Assembly (NCBI RefSeq): GCF_016863175.1
Contig: NZ_BOOJ01000023.1
Span: 99,619-163,618, forward strand
DNA: 64,000 nt
DNA from: Paraplanobispora siamensis
GTDB lineage: Bacteria > Actinomycetota > Actinomycetes > Streptosporangiales > Streptosporangiaceae
Direction of reading: 5' to 3'
Of the stretch, positions 30,785 through 40,044 are shown one piece after another. Every line of letters begins with the position of its first letter. The stretch's first letter is position 1. A program made the translations under genes and the position numbers. The notes under the pieces were generated by a model. The model did no database searches, was not told where the DNA came from, and saw only the letters and a program-made list of their open reading frames with translations.

Positions 30785-32676
30785 TGGTCACCCCCATGGA
30801 TCGTCACAACCGGATCAGCTGAGCTCGACAGCACGGCCGTCGCCTCCGTCGAGGCGGTCAGCACCGCGACGCGCGCCGTGGCCGAGCGCAGCTCGACCGG
30901 CGGCAGGTCGACCGCCTCCGAGACGCCGGCGAGCTCGGCGACGACCACCGGCAGGACGGCGGCCAGATCCCCCTCAAGGGCGCGCAGGCCGGCCAGCTCG
31001 ACCACCGGCGAGGGCAGCAGGACCGCCGCGGCGCCGGCGACGGTCACCGCACCGGACGCCGTGACCGTGGCGGGCGGCAGCAGCGCCGCCAGCGCGCCGT
31101 CAGCGCCGGAGGCCGACCCGGCCAGCAGCGCCTGCGCGGCCGGCAGGGTGAGGGCCGCCGCGCCCGTCGCCGTCGCCGTAGCGGCCACGCTGACCGTCAG
31201 AGACGGCAGGCCGGCCGCGACCGGCCCGGAGACGGTGACCGTGGCCTCGACGGCGGCCCGGGCCGCGGGCAGAGTGGCCATCAGGGCGCCCGGCCCGGAG
31301 TCGGCGGTCCCGTCCATCTCCGCGACCGCGGCAGGCAGGACGACATCCAGCACGCCGAGCGCGAAGACGCTACCGGCCGCCTCGCTCTCCAGGCTCGGCA
31401 GCGTGGCGTCCAGCGCACCGGCCGCCGTGACCGCGCCGGCGGCCGAGGCCTCGAGGGCGGGCAGGCTCGCGGCCAGGGTGGCGGAGAAGGAGACGGCGCC
31501 GGACGCCGCGGCGACGGCCGCGGGCAGGTCCGCGTCGAGCACCCCGTCGGTGCTCACCTGGCCGGCGGCCGTTGCCTCCGCGGGAGGTAGGGATGCCGCC
31601 ATGGCCCCGGTCACGGTGACCACGCCCGCGGCCGACACGCTCGCGGCGGGCAGGGTGGCGGCGAGCTGGCCGTCGGCGACCGACCCGGAGGCGGTGGCCG
31701 TCGCCTGTGGCAGCGTCGCGGCCAGGGCGCCGGTCGCGGTGGCCGTACCGGCGGCGCTCGCGCTTGCGCTGGGCAGCGTGGCGGCCACAGAGCCGGAGAC
31801 CGCGACCGCGCCCGCAGCGCTCGCCGAGGCGGCAGGCAGGGACGCCGATAGTGCGCCGGAGGCGGTGACCGTACCGGCCGCCGCCGCACTGGCCGCGGGG
31901 AGGCTGGCGGCCAGCGCGCCGGAGGCGGTCGCCGTGGCGTCAATGCTCGAGGTCGCGGCCGGCAGGGTGGCGGCGAGGTCGCCGGTGACGGGCGTGCCGT
32001 CGTCCGGGGGTGCGAGCGGGCTCCGGGTGAGGGTGCGGAAGGTCCAGGCCAGCGGGGGCCGGGCGGTGTCCACCGCGGCGCCGGTTCCGCCGGACAGGGT
32101 CTGGCCGTTCCCGCTGTAGTCGGTCGCCTCCGGGGCCAGCAGGGGATACCAGGTGCGGAGGTTGGTGGTGCGCACCGGCCGGACCGTCCAGGACTCCAGC
32201 TCCAGCTCCGCCTGAGTCAACGTGGCGCCAGTCCAGACTTTGACGGCCTCCACGCTGCCGTTCAGCCATTCGCCGTTCCACGCTGACTCGCCGATCCTCA
32301 GCGTGGTGGCGGTCAGGCCGGAGGCCGGAGCGGTCCCGGTCACCACGGTGAAGGTGGACGAGCCGGCCGCCCGCCAGATCAGGAAGGAGGCGCCGGAGGA
32401 GACCCAGGTCAGACCGACCCAGTACCACGTGCCGACCGTCAGGGCCGACCCGGTGAGGAAAGCGCCGCCGGCGGTGTAGGCCTCCATGGTGACGCCATCG
32501 GTACCGGTCTGAACTCCGACCACGGAGGACGTACCGCCATCGATGTTCAGGAAGGTGCTGAAAGCGTTACGGTCAGTGCGGATGTTGACCCAGCCGCACA
32601 TGGACAGCTGGGTGATCGCTCCCAGGCTCAGGGCCCGGGTGTAGTCCTGGGCATCCGCTGAGAACCGGACCGCCAT
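30781..32676 (-). CDS. LamG-domain virion protein with a tandem 21-residue repeat
   Basis: 631 residues. Residues 1-205 form a concanavalin/LamG-type domain (MCGWVNIRTDRNAFSTFLNI; GTWYWVGLTWVSSGASFLIWR; NLRTWYPLLAPEA). From about 225 to 600 a repeat of consensus G-x-L-x-A-x-L-P-x-A, about 21 residues long, occurs some 17 times in tandem and consists almost only of Ala, Ser, Thr, Gly, Val, Leu and Pro. The copies decay toward the C-terminus. Likely an elongated virion decoration or fibre that binds glycans. Confidence 0.7.
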   Translation of the reverse strand: MAVRFSADAQDYTRALSLGAITQLSMCGWVNIRTDRNAFSTFLNIDGGTSSVVGVQTGTDGVTMEAYTAGGAFLTGSALTVGTWYWVGLTWVSSGASFLIWRAAGSSTFTVVTGTAPASGLTATTLRIGESAWNGEWLNGSVEAVKVWTGATLTQAELELESWTVRPVRTTNLRTWYPLLAPEATDYSGNGQTLSGGTGAAVDTARPPLAWTFRTLTRSPLAPPDDGTPVTGDLAATLPAATSSIDATATASGALAASLPAASAAAAGTVTASGALSASLPAASASAAGAVAVSGSVAATLPSASASAAGTATATGALAATLPQATATASGSVADGQLAATLPAASVSAAGVVTVTGAMAASLPPAEATAAGQVSTDGVLDADLPAAVAAASGAVSFSATLAASLPALEASAAGAVTAAGALDATLPSLESEAAGSVFALGVLDVVLPAAVAEMDGTADSGPGALMATLPAARAAVEATVTVSGPVAAGLPSLTVSVAATATATGAAALTLPAAQALLAGSASGADGALAALLPPATVTASGAVTVAGAAAVLLPSPVVELAGLRALEGDLAAVLPVVVAELAGVSEAVDLPPVELRSATARVAVLTASTEATAVLSSSADPVVTIHGGDQ

Positions 32677-32686
32677 CGCCAGGCGC

Positions 32687-33205
32687 CTACGTGTCCGACC
32701 AGGACAGCAGAACCTTCTTCAGGTAGGCGTCACCGGCCATGGTGTCGGCGGCATTCCCGCCGACCCGGCCGATACGAAGGATCAGTTCGTCCCCGGATGC
32801 CATCGCGTCCAGCGCCGCTCCGGACAGGGTGATGGTGGCGCGCATGAGCCGCTTGGCCGTGGTGCCCAGGTGCGTGTCCGTCACGGAGACGGCCGTACCG
32901 AACGCTTCGGTCTCCCAGTTCAGCGCGTCCGTCTCCGGGGTGCCGGCCATGATGGAGGCCTCCCACACCACGGCACCGGAGGTCGCACTGGCCGCGGACC
33001 AGATGATGTCCACGGTCACGTTCGGCGTGCTGGCCCCGTAGTTGAGTGCGCCCAGCTCCCAGAACGCGTACTCCGTAATCGCAGCGTCGTAGGCCAGCCA
33101 GCTCACCGGAGCGTTGGTGCCATCGGTCCGCAACAGCTGCGGAAAGGCGGTGGCCGCGCGGTACTGGGTCTCCGGCGGGTACAGCTCGCGCAGGATGGTC
33201 GCCAT
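32687..33205 (-). CDS. Virion-associated beta protein
   Basis: 172 residues. Begins LRELYPPETQYRAATAFPQLLRTDGTNAPVSWLAYDA and continues with a beta sandwich (VTVDIIWSAASATSGAVVWEASIMAGTPETDALNWETEAFGTAVSVTDTHLGTTAKRL). Reminiscent of phage appendage proteins. Position between the LamG protein and two small genes suggests an accessory structural role. Confidence 0.55.
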   Translation of the reverse strand: MATILRELYPPETQYRAATAFPQLLRTDGTNAPVSWLAYDAAITEYAFWELGALNYGASTPNVTVDIIWSAASATSGAVVWEASIMAGTPETDALNWETEAFGTAVSVTDTHLGTTAKRLMRATITLSGAALDAMASGDELILRIGRVGGNAADTMAGDAYLKKVLLSWSDT

Positions 33206-33471
33206 CAGTCGCCCTCCGCCCAGAGCTTGCCGGAGCGGCGCATGAGGATGTAGCCGAGCAGCGCATACTTCTGGGCAGCGGTCAGCTGGGCGCGGGCCGG
33301 CTGCGGGATGGCCGCGTTGATCGTGGAGACGTTGGCATCCAGCCAGTCATCCAGCGCGACCACCGCAGCCAGGATGTCGGCCTTGGACACTGCGCCCAGT
33401 TGCTCACCCGCGGGCAGCTCACGCACCCACTGAGCCGCCACGCGCTGTCGGTTCACCGCGGTGAGTGCCAT
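33205..33471 (-). CDS. Hypothetical structural-region protein
   Basis: 88 residues, helical (LTAVNRQRVAAQWVRELPAGEQLGAVSKADILAAVVALDDWLDANVSTINAAIPQPARAQLTAAQKYALLGYILMRRSG). A small conserved protein of actinophage structural clusters. Overlaps the next start by one base. Confidence 0.55.
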   Translation of the reverse strand: MALTAVNRQRVAAQWVRELPAGEQLGAVSKADILAAVVALDDWLDANVSTINAAIPQPARAQLTAAQKYALLGYILMRRSGKLWAEGD

Positions 33472-33472
33472 C

Positions 33473-33886
33473 TCAGCCCGCCGGCATCGTCACGGTGCCC
33501 GAGGTGATCTGCACGTTCACCCCGACCGAGATGGTGGTGGTGTTCAGCTGCAGGTCGCCACCGCCGCCGGTGGCCGACACCGAGCCGTCCATCACAGTGT
33601 TGCCGCTTGAGTCCTTGGCGCGGAAGTACCCGGCCGTGCCCGCCGCGGCGCCGGTCGTCGAGCGCGGCGCGCCCGCCATCGTCGCCGTCCCGGTTGCCGA
33701 GCCGCCGAACGCGGGATCGGCCAAGGTGAAAGTGCAGAGCAGCGTGCCGGACGCGGCGTCCTCGGCCGAGGCCGGCTGCGACCCGGTGCGGACCTCGATC
33801 GTCGCCGCACCGGCGCCAGCATCGAGCAGGTCCACGATCGCGTCGCATGCCGCGTTGCGGGCCGCGGTCGACAGGCGGATGGCCAT
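33473..33886 (-). CDS. Structural-region protein
   Basis: 137 residues (MAIRLSTAARNAACDAIVDLLDAGAGAATIEVRTGSQPASAED...; FTLADPAFGGSATGTATMAGAPRSTTG). This family is widespread in actinophage and proteobacterial phage structural clusters and is probably a virion component. A strong hairpin lies just upstream. Confidence 0.6.
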   Translation of the reverse strand: MAIRLSTAARNAACDAIVDLLDAGAGAATIEVRTGSQPASAEDAASGTLLCTFTLADPAFGGSATGTATMAGAPRSTTGAAAGTAGYFRAKDSSGNTVMDGSVSATGGGGDLQLNTTTISVGVNVQITSGTVTMPAG

Positions 33887-33907
33887 CGCCCCTCCTTCAG
33901 GTATGGC

Positions 33908-33935
33908 GAAGGGGCCCGCCCGGGCGGGCCCCTTC
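33908..33935. terminator. Perfect palindromic terminator within the structural operon
   Basis: GAAGGGGCCCGCCC and GGGCGGGCCCCTTC (33908-33935) form a perfect palindrome. It lies 12 bp past the stop of the gene at 33947, so it can punctuate capsid and downstream tail transcription. Confidence 0.65.
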
Positions 33936-33946
33936 CGTGTGGGGTG

Positions 33947-34231
33947 TTACTTCCGGCCGCGCGCCGTACGCTGCCGCGGCGCGTTTTCGGCAGCGTTCTC
34001 CAGCGGCGGGGCGGCGGGCGCGACGCGCTCGGCCTCGCCCCCAGCGGCCTCCTCAGCGCCGAGGCGGCGCAGCTCCGCGGCGACCTGCTCGGCGCGATCG
34101 TCCAGGCCGCGCCGCACGTAGCCGTCCCGCTCGCGGCGCAGCGCCTCGACCTGCGCCTCCTCGGGAGTCGGGACGTACATGTGGTCGATCCCGCCGGTCC
34201 GCACGCTGCGCACCGGGATCTGCTCCGGCAT
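33947..34231 (-). CDS. Hypothetical charged protein downstream of capsid gene
   Basis: 94 residues. Contains IDHMYVPTPEEAQVEALRRERDGYVRRGLDDRAEQVAAELRRLG, a helical motif common in small actinophage proteins behind the capsid gene, and an Ala/Pro/Glu-rich end with a basic tip. Confidence 0.55.
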   Translation of the reverse strand: MPEQIPVRSVRTGGIDHMYVPTPEEAQVEALRRERDGYVRRGLDDRAEQVAAELRRLGAEEAAGGEAERVAPAAPPLENAAENAPRQRTARGRK

Positions 34232-34239
34232 GACGCCTC

Positions 34240-34665
34240 CTACTTCCCGGTGTCCTTGGCCGTGCGGGAGGCCGAGGTCCTGCGGGTCGTCGTTCGCGAC
34301 TGCGCGGTGTCCTCGCCGGCCTCGCCGACCTTCTCCTCGAGCTTGTCCTCGACGAACGCGGTCAGCTTCTCCTCGGCCTCGGCCGTGGTGACGCCGTCGT
34401 AGTTCTCGGCGCGCTCGACCGCCTTGTCCCTCTCGGCCTGCGGGTCCGGTCCCGGGGTCGCCAGCGGCGCACCGTGAACCGTGCTGCCGGCGGCGGCACG
34501 GTCGGCCGCCGCGCGCCGGTTGTCGGCCAGCTGCTTCTCGGACTGCGGAGTGCCGTCGGGGTGGACATAGCCCTCCTCGCCCGGCCGCGGCCAGTCGGAA
34601 CGGCCCTGCTGCTCGACGGCCTTCTCCGGGGTCGGCTGCGTGTCGTCGACCTTCTCGTCAGGCAT
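34240..34665 (-). CDS. Disordered acidic protein downstream of capsid gene
   Basis: 141 residues, hydrophilic, Glu/Asp/Lys-rich (EKAVEQQGRSDWPRPGEEGYVHPDGTPQSEKQLADNRR; VTTAEAEEKLTAFVEDKLEEKVGEAGED). Position suggests head decoration or assembly, but no family is recognised. Confidence 0.5.
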   Translation of the reverse strand: MPDEKVDDTQPTPEKAVEQQGRSDWPRPGEEGYVHPDGTPQSEKQLADNRRAAADRAAAGSTVHGAPLATPGPDPQAERDKAVERAENYDGVTTAEAEEKLTAFVEDKLEEKVGEAGEDTAQSRTTTRRTSASRTAKDTGK

Positions 34666-34683
34666 GCTGAGCTCCTTTCAAGA

Positions 34684-36072
34684 TCAGAATGTCGGGGTTG
34701 CCAGACCAGTGCCCGAAATGACCGAAATGCTCTTGGCGTACCTGCTCGCGTGGATCGCGGCGTAGTTGTAGAACCGAAGCAGCACGCTGAGCTGGGCGGC
34801 GAGAGGCTCGCGGAACGCCTCGGCGCGCGGCGTGCCCTCGAACAGGATTACGTCGTCCGTACGGGCGATGATGATCCGGTCCTCGTTGGTTCCGGCCCCC
34901 AGATTCGACGGAATGTTGGGGTCGACGAAGACCGGCAGGCCCTGAAGCGACCCGACAAACCCCTCGCTGTTGACGTCGCCGACGGCGGCGATCACGTTTT
35001 GCGGAGCGTTGGCCGCGGGCGTGACCAGCGGGCGGCCCGCCGTGTCGAGGGCGGCCAGCAGCATCGCCCAGCGCCTGGGGTGCATGAAGATCGCCGTGGG
35101 CGGCATGTAACGCCCGGTGTGGATCTGCTGGATCGCGTCCGCGATCTTGCCGTACAGCTCGCCCGCCGTCGGCGAGGCGTCGGTGTAGGTGACCGCGTTC
35201 AGGCCCGAGACGTTGAGCAGGCCGACCTTGTTGGCGGCGTTGTTGCTGATGACGAACGTGTCGAGCTTGATCGCGTAGTCGGCCGCGAGGTCCTGCAGCA
35301 GCACCTCGTCGATGTTGATCGGCGACTGCTCGATCAGCTGGAGGCTCACCACCTGCTGACCGCCGATGGTGGCGACCGCGGCCGTCACCGAGCTGGTCGT
35401 CGCGTCCGTGTTCTGCAGGGCCGTGTTCTGGGTGCTCTGCTCCGCGACGGCGGTCCCGGTAGCCAGGCGCGGCAGGTTGATCGAGTCGGTACCGGGCGGC
35501 AGGGCCATCTGCCGGACCCGGTTGGCGACGATCCGGCTGGGGCGGGCCAGGCGGATGTAATCGTTGATCATCCACAGCGGCGGCACCCACTCGCCGCCGG
35601 CGCCGTCGGTCGTGCTGAGTGCACGCTTCTCCATCGCGGCGGCGACCTCGCGGTCGTTGCGCGCGAGGCGCTCGATGGCGTCCCGGGAGCCGTGCAGCTG
35701 AGCACGCACGAGGTCCCGGAAGTAGGAGGTCTGGCCGCCCTTGCGGTAGGTCTCCGGTTCACCGGTGACGCTCACGCTGGCGGTCTGCCGCTCGCGCTGC
35801 TCGCCGGTCTGGCCGTACTGCACCGCGAGCTCGGCGGCGCGAGCTTCGCGGCGCTCGTCCTCCTCCAGCTCGGCGATGCGCTTCTGCCGCTCCTCGATCT
35901 CGGCGTCCTTCGCCTTGATCGCCTCGCGCTTCTCGGTGAACGCCGCAGTCTCTTCGTCGCTCAGGTCACGCTGCTCGGCCCGGGGCGCCGTCAGCACGGC
36001 GTCCAGCTCGGTCTTCAGCGCGGCCCTCTCCTCCAGCAGCTTGGCCAGCTGCTGGCGCAGGAACTCCAGCAC
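34684..36072 (-). CDS. HK97-type major capsid protein with N-terminal delta domain
   Basis: 462 residues from a GTG start behind AAAGGAGGGACTCC. The first 110 residues are a charged coiled coil (LLEERAALKTELDAV; EAIKAKDAEIEERQKRIAELEEDERREARAAEL), the scaffold-like delta domain removed by the adjacent protease. The remaining part is the capsid fold (RPSRIVANRVRQMALPPGTDSINLPRL; AIHASRYAKSISVISG). A longer in-frame start at 36150 lacks a ribosome binding site. Confidence 0.88.
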   Translation of the reverse strand: MLEFLRQQLAKLLEERAALKTELDAVLTAPRAEQRDLSDEETAAFTEKREAIKAKDAEIEERQKRIAELEEDERREARAAELAVQYGQTGEQRERQTASVSVTGEPETYRKGGQTSYFRDLVRAQLHGSRDAIERLARNDREVAAAMEKRALSTTDGAGGEWVPPLWMINDYIRLARPSRIVANRVRQMALPPGTDSINLPRLATGTAVAEQSTQNTALQNTDATTSSVTAAVATIGGQQVVSLQLIEQSPINIDEVLLQDLAADYAIKLDTFVISNNAANKVGLLNVSGLNAVTYTDASPTAGELYGKIADAIQQIHTGRYMPPTAIFMHPRRWAMLLAALDTAGRPLVTPAANAPQNVIAAVGDVNSEGFVGSLQGLPVFVDPNIPSNLGAGTNEDRIIIARTDDVILFEGTPRAEAFREPLAAQLSVLLRFYNYAAIHASRYAKSISVISGTGLATPTF

Positions 36073-36200
36073 GGAGTCCCTCCTTTCGGTAGATGGGTCG
36101 TGCCGTCGTCCGTCCGGGTGGTGGCCCAGGTGGTGGCGGTCTGCGGGCATGCCGCAGAGCGCTCCGGCGTGGGCTCCGGCGCGTCAGGGGTCAGGCGGAA
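36073..36200. other. Gap between protease and capsid genes
   Basis: 128 bp without a gene. It contains TCTGCGG-N5-CCGCAGA (36141-36159), a perfect 7-bp inverted repeat, possibly an RNA processing or attenuation hairpin that raises capsid over protease expression. Confidence 0.35.
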
Positions 36201-36917
36201 TCAGCCGAGGAGTGCGGCCTCGGCCTCGTACAGCGACAGCGGGTTCCGCGGTCGCCGGGTCTCAGGGGCGGCCGAGCCCGCCGGGGGCTCGACCGCCGCA
36301 GCGGGAGCCGGGTCGCCGAGGCGCCGCTGCAGGCGGCTCAGGAGCGCCCGGGCGGGCTCCTCGTCCATGCGGTCGAGGTCCAGGCCGCGCAGGGCGAGCT
36401 TCTCCACGCTGGTCGCCGGGTTGGCCCCGAAGTTCACGACGCTGACGTCCCCCCTGTTCAGGGAGACCTCGGTGATGTCGCGCTGGTCGTAGTCGGGGTT
36501 CCAGGTCTGCCGGATCACGCGGAACGCGAAGCTCATCTCGTCGACGTCGCCGTCCTCCAGCGCGGTGAGCATGTCACGCACGTCCCCGCGGGCCGGGTTC
36601 ACCTCGGCCTCCATGTGCAGGCCGTGCTCGTCCTCGGCCAGGCGCAGCGTCCCGGAACGGGTGTAGGCCATGGACAGGCCCTCGTGGTTGAGCAGCAGCT
36701 GCACCTGGGGGGACTCGCCGAGGGTCTTGGCGAACGCGCCGGCCCGCACGATCTCGGTGTACGGGCCGTACCAGTCCCACATCTCGTACGGCTCCTCCGT
36801 CACGGAGGCGTAGCCGGTCACGAGGGTCTTGCCGCCGGCCTGAGCGCGCACTTCCAGTTGCACCGGGTAGGCGCGGCGCTCCGGGCCCTTGATGTTCGCG
36901 CGCTCGGCGAGGTTCAT
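36201..36917 (-). CDS. HK97-family prohead protease (S78)
   Basis: 238 residues. Family signatures visible are TGYASVTEEPYEMWDWYGPYTEIVRAGAFAKTL, the catalytic His in LLLNHEG (about 77), the catalytic Ser in DEMSFAFRV (about 130) and VSVVNFGANPAT. It cleaves the capsid delta domain during maturation. Lies between portal and capsid in the canonical order. Confidence 0.88.
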   Translation of the reverse strand: MNLAERANIKGPERRAYPVQLEVRAQAGGKTLVTGYASVTEEPYEMWDWYGPYTEIVRAGAFAKTLGESPQVQLLLNHEGLSMAYTRSGTLRLAEDEHGLHMEAEVNPARGDVRDMLTALEDGDVDEMSFAFRVIRQTWNPDYDQRDITEVSLNRGDVSVVNFGANPATSVEKLALRGLDLDRMDEEPARALLSRLQRRLGDPAPAAAVEPPAGSAAPETRRPRNPLSLYEAEAALLG

Positions 36918-36919
36918 CT

Positions 36920-38101
36920 CTACTCCTGGGTGTCCGTGGACGCCCCGCTGGCCGGCGGGATGTCGGTGAACTGCGTGATCTGCTCGGGGGTGAGCGGCGG
37001 CCGGTCCTCCAGCTCGCGCGCCTCATCGGGGGTGCCGAAACGGTTTCGGATCATCAGCTGATAGGCCCGGTAGCGGGTCAGCAGATCCGTGCGCAGCAGG
37101 GCGTTCCTGTTGACCTTCGCGTACTGCGGGCGGGGCAACAGCTCGGTGAACAGCCGCTCGATCCGGGTCAGCCACGGGTCCAGCGCGTAGATCAACAACT
37201 GCAGATTCCTGTGCTCCAGGTTCTGGTACGTCATCGCCGAGCCCGTCTCGTATCCCAAGATCTCGGCCAGGCCCGCGCCGAAGATCCGGCAGCACTCGGC
37301 GGAGGTGAACCCGTTGGTCTCCAAGAACTGCGACTCTCCGGGCGCGATCTGGATGGCGTTGTACTGCCAGCCCTGGCCCAGGACGACCGGCTCGCGGCGG
37401 CCCTGGATCGCCGCCAGGAACCGCTCTTTCGCGGTGGCCGCCTGCCCCTGGTCGAGGTTCTTGTCCGAGCTGAGGATCCCGGTCGGGTGCGCGCCCTCGC
37501 TGAACCACTGCTCGCCGAACCGCAGGGCCGCGATGCCGACGCCGATCGTCAGCGCGTGGTGCGCGATCGGACTCATGCCCTTGATCCGGCCGGGCACCGG
37601 ATACACCCGGCGGTGCCAGATCTGCCCCTGGTCGACCTCCTGGCCCAGAATCCGGTAGCGCGCCTTACCGTCTTTCGCGTCCCGCCAGACCGCGACCTCA
37701 TCCGGATGCTGCAGCACGATCTGCGTCGGCGTCCCCAGCCGCGAATCCCGATCGCCGACCAGGGCGTAGACGTTGCCGCGCAGCAGCCAGGAGAACATCA
37801 GCTGCCAGATCCAGTCCTCCAGGCCGTTGCCGTCTCCGGCCGGGTCGTTCATCCATCGGGGCTTGGGCCGCTCGCGCTTGTCCGACCCGGTGCCGGTGTA
37901 GACGTCGATCGGCAGCATCGACGAGGTGCCGGCGAGCAGCGCCACCGAGGCCCAGACGGCGACCTTCTGCAGGGACGCCTCGGCGGTCGACAGATCGACC
38001 CGGGCGAATGAGGAGCCGAGCGCCGAATTCGGCGGGATCGGCGGCTCGGTCGCCCATGAGCGCCGCTCGGTCGGCCGGGGCGCGCCGAAGATCAGGCTCA
38101 C
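36920..38101 (-). CDS. HK97-family portal protein
   Basis: 393 residues. Diagnostic segments: AVWASVALLAGTSSMLPIDVY, GNVYALVGDRDSRLGTPTQIVLQHPDEVAVW, SPIAHHALTIGVGIAALRFGEQWFSEGAHPTGIL, FGAGLAEILGYETGSAMTYQNLEHRNLQ. Forms the dodecameric DNA portal at one capsid vertex. ATGA overlap with the small membrane-protein gene upstream. Confidence 0.9.
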   Translation of the reverse strand: MSLIFGAPRPTERRSWATEPPIPPNSALGSSFARVDLSTAEASLQKVAVWASVALLAGTSSMLPIDVYTGTGSDKRERPKPRWMNDPAGDGNGLEDWIWQLMFSWLLRGNVYALVGDRDSRLGTPTQIVLQHPDEVAVWRDAKDGKARYRILGQEVDQGQIWHRRVYPVPGRIKGMSPIAHHALTIGVGIAALRFGEQWFSEGAHPTGILSSDKNLDQGQAATAKERFLAAIQGRREPVVLGQGWQYNAIQIAPGESQFLETNGFTSAECCRIFGAGLAEILGYETGSAMTYQNLEHRNLQLLIYALDPWLTRIERLFTELLPRPQYAKVNRNALLRTDLLTRYRAYQLMIRNRFGTPDEARELEDRPPLTPEQITQFTDIPPASGASTDTQE

Positions 38102-38307
38102 CGCTCATCCCTTCGGTCCACCCGCGTCATCTCCCAGGCCCTGTCCGCCAGCAGCAGCGCCCCCGCAGCGATGAAGCCCGCCGGCGGCCACGCCAGCCAC
38201 GCCCCGTACGCCACCAGGCCCAGACCCAGCAGGCCGGGCAGCGCCTGCAGCAGGGCGCGCACCGCGCTGCCGGCCGGGCCCGCGAGGCGGACAGCGAGAC
38301 GAGACAC
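38098..38307 (-). CDS. Small membrane protein between terminase and portal
   Basis: 69 residues from GTG behind GGGAGGGGGCTGG. Two hydrophobic stretches (LLQALPGLLGLGLVAYGAWLAW; AGFIAAGALLLADRAW). Short membrane proteins are regularly found at this place in actinophages. Function unknown. Confidence 0.6.
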   Translation of the reverse strand: MSRLAVRLAGPAGSAVRALLQALPGLLGLGLVAYGAWLAWPPAGFIAAGALLLADRAWEMTRVDRRDER

Positions 38308-38321
38308 CCAGCCCCCTCCCG

Positions 38322-39827
38322 TCACCAGATGTTGTCCATCGGGTCGCTCGTGTCGGCCAGGTGCGCCCGGGTCGCGTGCCCCCACCGGGCCAGGGTCACG
38401 GCGACCAGCGGGCTGATGTCGGTGCTCACGCCGCGCCGGGCCCATGCCCACGCGTCGCCGAGCGTCCGCTTCGCCGCTCCGGCGAGGGCGGCAGTGAGTG
38501 GTGCCTGATCCAGGTGTCGAAGCGTCGCCGCGTTGCCCTCCCGGGGGACGACGGCGTCGTAGAACGCGCCGCACGCCTGGCCGTAGTCCCGCGCGCTGGG
38601 CTTGACCACCTCGAGGCCTGCCGCTTCCAGCTCGGCAATGAGCGATCCGGCCGGGCCGCCGCCGTCGACCACCAGCGCGCACGGCTGCCAGCGCTGCACC
38701 AGATCGCGCACTCGGGCCACCATCCATCCGGTGCCCGGACGATGGTCGACCACCTCGACGTGCTCGCGGCCGTCAGCGCGCCGGCCCGCCACGCCGATCG
38801 CGCCCCAGCTGCGATCGGGGGTGACATCCAGGGCGAACGCCACAGGGTCGACTGGCTGCGAAGCCGGGTCGGCCAGAGCCATCCAGGCGTCCTCCTCGAT
38901 GACTGCCCAGCCGTCGCCTTCGGACGGGTAGTCGCCGACTCCGAGCCGCTCTCGGGTGAAGCCCTTCTCGCCCATGCTCCCGAGCTCCCGCGCGACGTGC
39001 TCCTCGGAGATGCGAATCCCCAACGCCGGATTCGCCTTCGCCCAGCTGGCCGGATCGTCGATGTCGTCGTGATCCGTACAGGCGATGACGCCGCGCTCGT
39101 CCCGGGGGCACCGGTCGGAGTGCGGTTCGATGCTCCATTCGGCGTAGAACAGCGACCGGTCCCGGCCCTTGATGCCGCGCCGCCGCACCCGCGCCAGCTG
39201 GTCACATGGTGCGATGTCCTTGTCCGGAGCACTGGAGGCATACCAGAGCTGCGGATTCGGGCGGGCGGACATCGTGGGCATGAGCGCGTCCACCGAGGCG
39301 TCCGGGAGGTTGTACGCCTCATCGAGGATCACGCAGTCGCCGGAGAAGCCTCGGCCGGAACCGGTCGAGCGGGCCACGAACCGCAGCCGGGCGCCACTGC
39401 GCAGCTCGACGCCCTCCTCGCCGTGCGAGGTGCGGACCCGCATCACCCGCCGGTCCAGGTCCGGCGTGTTCTGGATCAGGCCCAGTACTCGACGGAAGGC
39501 CTCCTGCGCCGTCTTGAACTCGTGGGCAGAGTGCAGGATCAGCTCCTCGCCGAACAGGAACAGGCCGGCGAGCTCGCGCGCCTCCAGAATCGACCCCTTG
39601 CCGTTCTGGCGAGACACGATGACGCCGACCTCGAACGCGCTCCAGCGGCCGTCTGAGCGCTCGCCAAGGGCCCCGTCCAGGATGAACGCCTGCCAGGGAT
39701 CAAGGATCAGCCCGGCGCTTTCGGCCAGTTCCACCGCTTCGGCCCCCGCGCTGCTCACCCGAGGCGGCAGGCTCAGAATCCGCGGCCGTTGCGCGCCGAG
39801 CAGCCCGGCGGGCGGCGAGATCGTCAA
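38322..39827 (-). CDS. terL: Terminase large subunit
   Basis: 501 residues. The ATPase centre shows Walker A-type SRQNGKG (about 72-78) and Walker B VILDEAYN (about 167-174). A nuclease-domain aspartate lies in VAFALDVTPDRSWGAI. TTG at 39827 is chosen as start because GGGAGG stands 6 bases upstream; this makes a 128-base overlap with the small-subunit gene, which is unusually long. Powers DNA packaging into proheads. Confidence 0.9.
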   Translation of the reverse strand: MTISPPAGLLGAQRPRILSLPPRVSSAGAEAVELAESAGLILDPWQAFILDGALGERSDGRWSAFEVGVIVSRQNGKGSILEARELAGLFLFGEELILHSAHEFKTAQEAFRRVLGLIQNTPDLDRRVMRVRTSHGEEGVELRSGARLRFVARSTGSGRGFSGDCVILDEAYNLPDASVDALMPTMSARPNPQLWYASSAPDKDIAPCDQLARVRRRGIKGRDRSLFYAEWSIEPHSDRCPRDERGVIACTDHDDIDDPASWAKANPALGIRISEEHVARELGSMGEKGFTRERLGVGDYPSEGDGWAVIEEDAWMALADPASQPVDPVAFALDVTPDRSWGAIGVAGRRADGREHVEVVDHRPGTGWMVARVRDLVQRWQPCALVVDGGGPAGSLIAELEAAGLEVVKPSARDYGQACGAFYDAVVPREGNAATLRHLDQAPLTAALAGAAKRTLGDAWAWARRGVSTDISPLVAVTLARWGHATRAHLADTSDPMDNIW

Positions 39828-40035
39828 CGGTGTCCTCCCGCGACTCAGGTACGACCTTCGCGATCTCCGTCAGCACCGATCGCAGCTCCCGGGCGATTGC
39901 CGCCGTCGACAGGCCGGCCCCTTCGTCCAACGCCCGCGCGAGGGTGTACGCCGTCTCAGCGAGCGACGGCTGCACCCTCGTCAGCGGCCCCAGCGCCTCG
40001 ATGTCGGCGCGTGTCTGGCTCTCGACAGGTCCCAC
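39700..40035 (-). CDS. Terminase small subunit-like protein
   Basis: 111 residues (ADIEALGPLTRVQPSLAETAYTLARALDEGAGLSTAAIARELRSVLTEIAKV). The motif matches the small helical proteins encoded just before terminase large subunits in actinophages. Expected to recognise the packaging site. The basic C-terminus (GTGRKRRADP) is read through the start of terL in another frame. Confidence 0.7.
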   Translation of the reverse strand: MGPVESQTRADIEALGPLTRVQPSLAETAYTLARALDEGAGLSTAAIARELRSVLTEIAKVVPESREDTVDDLAARRAARRATAADSEPAASGEQRGGRSGGTGRKRRADP

Positions 40036-40044
40036 GTCACCCCC

